The notes under the pieces are model-generated. The model did no database searches. It was not told the origin of the DNA and saw only the letters and a program-made list of their open reading frames with translations. The translations under genes were made by a program, and so were the position numbers. A DNA stretch of 51,216 nt, taken from an uncultured Muribaculaceae bacterium (GTDB lineage Bacteria; Bacteroidota; Bacteroidia; Bacteroidales; Muribaculaceae). This document shows, in pieces, positions 45,412 to 51,216 of this stretch; positions within the stretch are counted from its first letter, which is position 1, and the number at the start of each line of letters is the position of its first letter. The stretch is taken from contig CAKUQQ010000014.1 in the NCBI GenBank assembly GCA_934675575.1, positions 1-51,216 of the forward strand, given 5' to 3'.

Positions 45412-46991
45412 ACCGATTGGTGACGTCGATAGTGGCGTCGATGGTGGCACTTGGTGCGCTCTCGCAGGTGAAAGGCGAACAGCCGCAGCTTGTGGTGGGC
45501 ATCGTGATTGACCAGTTGCGCAGCGACTACATAGAGCTGATGCAAAGCAAGTTTGGACAAGGCGGTTTCAACAGGCTGATGCGCGACGGCGCATATTTCG
45601 ACAACGTGAATTTCAAGTGTCCGCGTGTAGATGCCGTGGCTGGCACTGCGCTGCTCATGACCGGGGCTTATCCGCGCGTGAACGGAGTGCCGTCGGCCAT
45701 GACCTATAACGCGGAAAAGAGAATACCGCAACATGTGCTGACCGACACACGCTACATGGGCAACTTCACCAACGAAACGTTCTCGCCCATGTCGCTCAAA
45801 GTGTCAACGCTTGGCGACGAGGTGAAACTCGACAACAATGGCCTGGGGGCTGTGTATGCCGTGGCACCAGACGCACAGGTGGCGCTGATACTTGCAGGAC
45901 ATGCTGCCAACAGCGCATTCTGGATAAGCGAGGCGACAGGAAACTGGGCCACTACAACGTTTTACAAAGACGTGCCGCAGAGCATACAGACGCGCAACTA
46001 CGGCCAGTCGCTTGCGGCAAAGCTCGACACGCTGAGCTGGAAGCCGCTGTTGCCGCTGTCGGCCTACTCGCTTGCGCCAGAGAGCAGTCGCTATTATTCG
46101 TTCCGCTACACGTTCCCCAAAACTGCGCGCGACCGCTACAAGCTCTACAAGCAGTCGGGCATGGTTAACGAGGAAGTGACCGATGTGGCACTTGACTGCA
46201 TGAAGTCGCTTAACCTTGGACGGCGCGGACAGCTCGACATGCTCAACATAGGGTTAAGTGCGGCACCGTTTGGCGGCGTGGGCAAGGGTGACGGCCGCAT
46301 AGAGCTGCAAGACACCTATCTGCGCCTTGATCGCCAGATTGACCGTGTGCTCACGGCGATAGAAAAGAGTGTGGGACTTGGCAAGGCGGTGGTGTTTGTG
46401 GCATCGACAGGCGAGTTTGATGGCAACCGAACGGTTGACCCAAAATTCAACATACCCACAGGCGAGTTCCGCCCCGACAGGGCAAAGTCGCTGCTCAACA
46501 TGTATCTGATGGCCGTGTATGGCAACGGCAACTGGGTAGATGGCTATTATGACCAGAATTTTTATCTCAACAGAAAACTAATAAAGGAGAAAAACATCGA
46601 CTTGGGGCAAATCAGAGCCAAGTCGAGTGAATTTCTGCGCCAGATGAGTGGTGTGACAGCCGCCTACACGTTTGAGGAGATACTCAACAATCCGGTGAGC
46701 GAGGAACTTCAGGGCTTGAACCGCATGATGATACCTGCCACGGCAGGCGATGTGGTGATAGAAGTGAACCCCGGCTGGGACGTGGTGGACGTGGAGGGCG
46801 GACAGCAGCCGCAGGTGAAGCATGTGCGCGACAATGCCGTGAGCGTGCCGATGTTTGTGCTTGCACCCGGCGTTAAGGCTCAGCGCATCACCCACGAGGT
46901 AGATGCAGCCACGCTTGCTCCCACCGTGTCGCGCTTGCTGCGCATACGCTCGCCAAATGCTGCCGGAAAGAGTGCCATGTCGCTACAATAG
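45390..46991 (+). CDS. Alkaline-phosphatase-superfamily protein, probably inactive
   Basis: A 533-residue exported protein (signal at residues 1-26) of the type I phosphodiesterase / PafA-like superfamily, starting LVVGIVIDQLRSDYI. Its structure matches the family (AGTALLMTGAYPRVNG, ELQDTYLRLDRQIDRVL), but metal ligands are lost: the usual TADHG segment reads VASTGEFDG, and the region expected to give Asp and His reads LSAAPFGGVGKG. A group of such degenerate members with the GEFxxxRxKSLLNMYLMAVYG tail is common in Bacteroidetes. It overlaps the Lnb-like gene and stands 128 bases before secA, so an accessory role in envelope biogenesis is likely. Confidence 0.87.
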   Translation: MRRKKQINRLVTSIVASMVALGALSQVKGEQPQLVVGIVIDQLRSDYIELMQSKFGQGGFNRLMRDGAYFDNVNFKCPRVDAVAGTALLMTGAYPRVNGVPSAMTYNAEKRIPQHVLTDTRYMGNFTNETFSPMSLKVSTLGDEVKLDNNGLGAVYAVAPDAQVALILAGHAANSAFWISEATGNWATTTFYKDVPQSIQTRNYGQSLAAKLDTLSWKPLLPLSAYSLAPESSRYYSFRYTFPKTARDRYKLYKQSGMVNEEVTDVALDCMKSLNLGRRGQLDMLNIGLSAAPFGGVGKGDGRIELQDTYLRLDRQIDRVLTAIEKSVGLGKAVVFVASTGEFDGNRTVDPKFNIPTGEFRPDRAKSLLNMYLMAVYGNGNWVDGYYDQNFYLNRKLIKEKNIDLGQIRAKSSEFLRQMSGVTAAYTFEEILNNPVSEELQGLNRMMIPATAGDVVIEVNPGWDVVDVEGGQQPQVKHVRDNAVSVPMFVLAPGVKAQRITHEVDAATLAPTVSRLLRIRSPNAAGKSAMSLQ

Positions 46992-47006
46992 TGACTCTTA
47001 CAGGAC

Positions 47007-47035
47007 TTGAAATCCAAACATTTTTATTAACTTTG
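47007..47035 (+). promoter_or_regulatory. secA promoter
   Basis: TTG at 47007-47009, an 18-base gap and TAACTTTG at 47028-47035 fit the consensus; the ATG at 47120 is 84 bases further on. Confidence 0.7.
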
Positions 47036-47119
47036 CAACTTAACAGGGCATATTGGCTCCATGAAATGCCAGTGCTCTGCAAACGATTATCAATCAAGAA
47101 AATAAAATAAATTATAATA

Positions 47120-50100
47120 ATGGGATTTAATGATTTTTTGAAATCCATTTTCGGCAACAAGAGCGACCGCGACCTCAAGAAGTTGATGCCAATAGTGAAT
47201 AGCATCAAGGCGGTGTATCCTGAAATAGAGAAGTTGTCGAATGATGAGCTGCGAGCCAAGACGGCATCAATCCGTGCTTCGCTTGCCGAGAGCGTTGAGG
47301 CTCAGCGCAAAGAAATTGCCGAAATCAAGGCAAAAATCGAGACTCTTGACTACAATGAAAGAGAGCCTTACTGGGACAAGGTGGACAAACTGGAGAAGGA
47401 AATCCTCGACAAACTTGAGGACGGCCTGAACGAGGCTCTGCCTGTGGCATTCGCAATAGTGAAAGAAACTGCCCGCCGCTTCTCGAAAAACGAGACTGTG
47501 GAGGTGACCGCAACCCAGTTTGACCGCGATTTGGCTGCCCAAGGCCGCGACTTTGTAAGCATAGACGGCGACAAGGCAATATACAAGAACCACTGGATTG
47601 CCGGAGGCAATGAGGTGACTTGGGACATGGTGCACTATGATGTGCAGCTCATAGGCGGTATAGTGCTTCATCAGGGTAAGATAGCCGAGATGGCAACTGG
47701 TGAGGGTAAGACCCTTGTGGCCACGTTACCGGTGTTTCTGAACGCATTGACTGGAAACGGCGTGCATGTGGTGACAGTGAATGACTATCTCGCCAAGCGT
47801 GACTCGGAGTGGATGGGACCTATCTACATGTTCCACGGATTGAGCGTGGCGTGCATCGACAAGACTCAGCCAAACAGCGAAGAGCGCCGCGCAGCCTATA
47901 ACTGCGACATCACATTCGGAACCAACAGTGAGTTTGGCTTCGACTACTTGCGTGACAACATGGCAATGCGCCCGGAGGACATGGTGCAGCGCGCGCACAA
48001 TTATGCCATCGTAGATGAGGTGGACTCTGTGCTCATTGACGATGCGCGCACGCCACTCATCATTTCTGGACCAGTGCCACACGCTGCCGACGACGAGCTG
48101 TTCAACCAGTTCAAACCAAACGTGCAACGTGTGTATGACGCACAACGCGCCCTTGTGACATCGCTTCTTGCCGATGCTCGCCGCATGATGCGCAGCAACG
48201 ACGAGAAAGAGGTGAAAGAGGGCTCTCTGCTGCTCTATCGTGCCTATAAAGGTCTGCCAAAATACAAACCGCTCATACGCTTCTTGTCGGAAGACGGCAT
48301 AAAACCGCTCATGCTCAAAACAGAGGCATACTATATGCAGGACAACAGCCGCGAGATGCCTACGGTGACCGACCCGCTGTATTTTGTGATTGACGAGCAA
48401 AACAACACTGTGGAGCTTACTGACAAGGGTATAGACGTGCTGACAAGAGGCACTGATGACGCAAAATTCTTTGTGCTCCCTGACATTGCCACTGAGCTGT
48501 CGGCCGTGACCAATGAGCCTATCACCGACGAGGAGAAGATGGCAAAGAAAGACGAGTTGCTCAACAACTACTCGGTGAAGGCCGAGCGTGTGCACACGGT
48601 GACGCAGCTGCTCAAAGCCTACACGCTGTTTAACCGCGACGACGAGTATATCGTGACCGAGGACGGTAAGGTGAAAATCGTGGACGAGCAGACTGGCCGC
48701 ATCATGGAAGGCCGTCGCTACAGCGACGGACTGCACCAGGCCATAGAGGCCAAGGAGGGTGTGAAGGTGGAAGCCGCCACACAGACGTTTGCCACAATCA
48801 CACTGCAGAACTATTTCAGAATGTACCACAAGCTGTCGGGTATGACCGGTACGGCTGTGACAGAGGCTGGCGAGTTCTGGGACATCTATAAGCTTGACGT
48901 GGTGACAATACCCACCAACAAGCCTGTGGCACGCATAGATATGCCCGACCGCGTGTATAAGACAGAAAAAGAAAAATACAATGCCGTAATAGATGAGATT
49001 GTGAAAATGCGCGATGCCGGCCGCCCAACGCTGGTGGGTACGACATCGGTGGAAATCTCTGAGAAATTGAGCCGAATGCTTGAGCTTCGCCACATTCCGC
49101 ACAATGTGCTCAACGCCAAGTTGCACCAGAAAGAGGCTGAAATCGTGGCACACGCAGGCCGCTCAATCGATGGCAAAGGTGTGGTGACCATAGCAACCAA
49201 CATGGCAGGTCGTGGAACCGACATCAAGCTCACTCCTGAAGTGAAAGCCGCAGGAGGCTTGGCCATCATCGGCACCGAGCGTCATGAGTCGCGTCGCGTT
49301 GACCGCCAGTTGCGTGGACGTGCCGGCCGTCAGGGTGACCCTGGTTCGTCAGTGTTCTTCGTGTCGTTTGAAGACAAGGTGATGCGTCTGTTTGCCAGCG
49401 AACGTGTGGTGAAGATGCTCGACACTCTGGGTCTGAAAGACGGCGAGATGATAGAGTCGAAAATGGTGACCCGAAGCATTGAGAACGCACAAAAGCGTGT
49501 GGAGGAGAACAACTTCGGAATCCGCAAGCATTTGCTTGAATATGACGACGTGATGAATGCGCAGCGCAAGGTGATATATACTCGCCGCCACCATGCTCTG
49601 ATGGGCGAGCGCATAGGCACTGACATAATCAACACTTTGTATGACAGCGTGGAGGACACTGTGGGCAAGTTCGGTCCAAGCGACTATGAGGACTTGAAGA
49701 TGCAGGTGCTAACCACTTATGCCTTGGAGTTGCCGTTCACTGAGGAAGAATATCAGCGCATGGATTCGAAAGAATGTGCAGAAAAGCTGTATGATGCAGT
49801 GCAGGCTGCATTCCGTCGCAAGACAGAGCGCATGTGCGAGGTGGCCAATCCTGTGATTACACGCATAGTGGAAGAGCAGAAGGCTGCTGGCATGGAGCCA
49901 CAGGGCGTGATAAGAGTGCCGATTGCCGATGGCAAGCATGTGTTTGGCATTGTGGTTGACATAAAGGAGGCTTATGAGACCCAGAGCCGCGCCGTGGCCA
50001 AGGCTTGGCAAAAGGCGGTGCTGCTTATGACCATAGACGAAAGCTGGAAAGAGCATTTGCGTGAACTTGACCAATTGCGTCAGTCGGTGCAGAATGCCAC

Positions 50101-50461
50101 TTACGAGCAGAAAGACCCATTGGTGATTTACAAGATTGAGTCGTTCAACTTGTTTAAGACCATGGTTGGCACTATGAACAACAAGGCCGTGTCGATATTA
50201 ATGCGTGGACAAATTCCGGTTGAAGCCACTCAAGAAGAGCCGCGCCAGGCTCAACGTGAGGAGGAGCAACGCCGTGAGCCTAAACAACAGTATAGCGAGA
50301 GCAGAGGCGACGATGCTCAGCGTGCAGCGGCATCGGCACCGCAAGGACCGCAACACCCCACGGCTCCAATTCATGTTGGCCCGAAGGTGGGACGCAATGA
50401 CCCATGTCCATGTGGCAGTGGCAAGAAATACAAGAACTGCCACGGTCGTGGTTTAGTGTGA
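47120..50461 (+). CDS. secA: Preprotein translocase ATPase SecA
   Basis: SecA drives proteins through the SecYEG channel. The 1113-residue protein is long, as in other Bacteroidetes, because of insertions (about 40-100, rich in charged residues, and 340-450). It shows the DEAD motor motifs MATGEGKT (191-198) and VDEVD (298-302), the second motor domain signature [12 protein letters not shown] and [14 protein letters not shown], the helical scaffold, and the C-terminal zinc site C1096, C1098, C1107, H1108 ([16 protein letters not shown]) that binds SecB or ribosomes. A Gln/Arg/Glu-rich linker precedes it. Confidence 0.98.
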   Translation: MGFNDFLKSIFGNKSDRDLKKLMPIVNSIKAVYPEIEKLSNDELRAKTASIRASLAESVEAQRKEIAEIKAKIETLDYNEREPYWDKVDKLEKEILDKLEDGLNEALPVAFAIVKETARRFSKNETVEVTATQFDRDLAAQGRDFVSIDGDKAIYKNHWIAGGNEVTWDMVHYDVQLIGGIVLHQGKIAEMATGEGKTLVATLPVFLNALTGNGVHVVTVNDYLAKRDSEWMGPIYMFHGLSVACIDKTQPNSEERRAAYNCDITFGTNSEFGFDYLRDNMAMRPEDMVQRAHNYAIVDEVDSVLIDDARTPLIISGPVPHAADDELFNQFKPNVQRVYDAQRALVTSLLADARRMMRSNDEKEVKEGSLLLYRAYKGLPKYKPLIRFLSEDGIKPLMLKTEAYYMQDNSREMPTVTDPLYFVIDEQNNTVELTDKGIDVLTRGTDDAKFFVLPDIATELSAVTNEPITDEEKMAKKDELLNNYSVKAERVHTVTQLLKAYTLFNRDDEYIVTEDGKVKIVDEQTGRIMEGRRYSDGLHQAIEAKEGVKVEAATQTFATITLQNYFRMYHKLSGMTGTAVTEAGEFWDIYKLDVVTIPTNKPVARIDMPDRVYKTEKEKYNAVIDEIVKMRDAGRPTLVGTTSVEISEKLSRMLELRHIPHNVLNAKLHQKEAEIVAHAGRSIDGKGVVTIATNMAGRGTDIKLTPEVKAAGGLAIIGTERHESRRVDRQLRGRAGRQGDPGSSVFFVSFEDKVMRLFASERVVKMLDTLGLKDGEMIESKMVTRSIENAQKRVEENNFGIRKHLLEYDDVMNAQRKVIYTRRHHALMGERIGTDIINTLYDSVEDTVGKFGPSDYEDLKMQVLTTYALELPFTEEEYQRMDSKECAEKLYDAVQAAFRRKTERMCEVANPVITRIVEEQKAAGMEPQGVIRVPIADGKHVFGIVVDIKEAYETQSRAVAKAWQKAVLLMTIDESWKEHLRELDQLRQSVQNATYEQKDPLVIYKIESFNLFKTMVGTMNNKAVSILMRGQIPVEATQEEPRQAQREEEQRREPKQQYSESRGDDAQRAAASAPQGPQHPTAPIHVGPKVGRNDPCPCGSGKKYKNCHGRGLV

Positions 50462-50496
50462 TGAATTAGACTATTTATTAGAATCTATAGCAATGC

Positions 50497-50532
50497 GGTG
50501 GCTGTGTCACGATGACACAGCCACCCTTTTTT
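50497..50532 (+). terminator. secA terminator
   Basis: GGTGGCTGTGTCA (50497-50509) and TGACACAGCCACC (50513-50525) form a perfect 13-bp stem with a 3-base loop, followed by C and T6. Confidence 0.93.
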
Positions 50533-50606
50533 GTTTGTGGGTGGTGGGAAAGGGCGTGGTATTTGGTGGGGGAAGCTAAAATCAGTTCATATTTATACTT
50601 GGAAAT

Positions 50607-51066
50607 GATATACTTGTTGGCATATCATTATAAAATATGTAGGGTCTATGTCGTCACCTAACTGCTGATTTGTGTCAAAGGAAAGTGAATTAATATTCAA
50701 ATCATTAAATAGTTTCTATTCTTTTATCTAATTTATTCATAAATTCCTCAAAAGGAATTGCACCAAGGCGAGATATGAGCTCTTCATCATTCATACCACC
50801 TCTTGCCTTAAATTCTTCTGTAATCAAATCAACTTCTCGCTGTTCATGTTCGTTTAATATGACCTTATCCATAGTTATCAATTTTCTTTAATATAATTAT
50901 TTATTGTTCTTTAAAAAGTTATCAAAATTAAGTAGCAATACACAACTATCATGACATTGAGCTTTATATTTAAAATATTGCAAGTTCTATGCCATTGTCA
51001 AACGTTTGACAATTTATGTCAAAATGATATGATTGTATGACACCATATCGTGCCAACAAGTATATC
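50607..51066. repeat. Pair of 16-bp inverted repeats flanking a small gene
   Basis: GATATACTTGTTGGCA (50607-50622) is repeated exactly in inverted orientation as TGCCAACAAGTATATC (51051-51066). The 428 bases between them are A/T-rich and contain the 55-codon ORF. No longer terminal inverted repeat or clear target duplication is visible. Confidence 0.7.
50705..50872 (-). CDS. Small acidic protein of unknown function
   Basis: A 55-residue frame starting MDKVILNEHEQREVDLITEEF and ending MNKLDKRIETI. The composition is that of a real, largely helical protein (many Glu, Lys, Ile) rather than of a chance frame. A -7 box TAATTTTG lies on the minus strand at 50930-50923, about 50 bases upstream. The size and character would suit an antitoxin or small regulator, but no partner toxin is visible next to it. 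The inverted repeats at 50607 and 51051 surround it. Confidence 0.5.
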   Translation of the reverse strand: MDKVILNEHEQREVDLITEEFKARGGMNDEELISRLGAIPFEEFMNKLDKRIETI

Positions 51067-51121
51067 GTTGCAATTTTTTGTGGCATAATCTAATGTTCGT
51101 GTTTGTGGTATTGAATTTTAA

Positions 51122-51216
51122 ATGGAATTTATGGGGCAAACGCAGATTCTACCTGCTAGTGCAAAATTATGCAATAAATTTGAAGAACTCTGCGACTGGA
51201 GAAGAAAAACCAAGTT
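51122..51216 (+). CDS. Possible gene start, cut by the window end
   Basis: An open frame begins at ATG 51122 (MEFMGQTQILPASAKLCNKF) and is still open at the last base, giving 31 codons. The sequence looks coding, but it is too short to identify. It could be the first part of a host gene or of a mobile element. Confidence 0.35.
   Translation, partial: MEFMGQTQILPASAKLCNKFEELCDWRRKTK

Overview
The window looks like a chromosomal segment of an anaerobic Bacteroidales bacterium. Muribaculaceae or a close relative is my best guess, but the family assignment is inference. The evidence is (i) repeated matches to the Bacteroidetes promoter (-33 TTG, about 19 bp, -7 TAnnTTTG), (ii) Bacteroidetes-restricted families (DUF4286, DUF4199, DUF6048, DUF6089, DUF6242, DUF6452, an Oar-like TonB-dependent receptor) and (iii) the gene order DUF6089-uppS-bamA-ompH-ompH.

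Layout. 1-9965: DUF4286-ruvC, a large TonB-dependent receptor with a long leader, a block of tandem hairpin repeats, then DUF4199, a GT2 glycosyltransferase, nitroreductase, DUF6452 lipoprotein, DUF6048 and an endonuclease/exonuclease/phosphatase protein. 9966-16417: a lone, apparently catalytically intact phage-type large terminase with its own promoter and terminator, crcB, a large unrecognised secretion-signal-free protein, and a secreted protein. 16418-23600: a complete type II-C CRISPR-Cas system: a candidate small RNA, a tracrRNA transcribed divergently from cas9, cas9 (1532 aa), cas1, cas2, a terminator, and an array of eight identical 47-bp repeats whose crRNA strand is the minus strand. 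23600-25871: C-homopolymer tracts, a compound hairpin, an N-terminally truncated MuF-type phage head protein with a possible nuclease tail, a small ORF and a small membrane protein. A near-perfect orphan CRISPR repeat abuts the start of the MuF gene and a degenerate one lies just upstream of the small ORF. 26100-30444: recX, comF, pyrE, SRPBCC, patatin, prmC. 30789-40754: DUF6242 lipoprotein, DUF6089, uppS, bamA and two ompH (outer-membrane assembly), a VWA protein, an unknown protein and a third ompH. 40851-43956: an ORF6N regulator with a striking palindrome, a membrane protein, tRNA-His and nagA. 44233-50461: an Lnb-like lipoprotein N-acyltransferase candidate, a degenerate alkaline-phosphatase-family protein and secA. 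The last 750 bases hold a terminator, a 55-codon ORF, a pair of 16-bp inverted repeats and perhaps the start of another gene.

The most interesting region is 16.4-25.9 kb. I could read the whole II-C system, including the tracrRNA (anti-repeat, nexus-like hairpin, terminator, own promoter), which no protein annotation would show. The CRISPR repeat itself has the spacing of a Bacteroidetes promoter. Two repeat-like sequences outside the array occupy promoter positions of neighbouring genes, one of them a phage-derived possible toxin. This could be a relic of an older array or a CRISPR-repeat-derived regulatory element, loosely analogous to CreTA-type systems. That reading is inference and testable.
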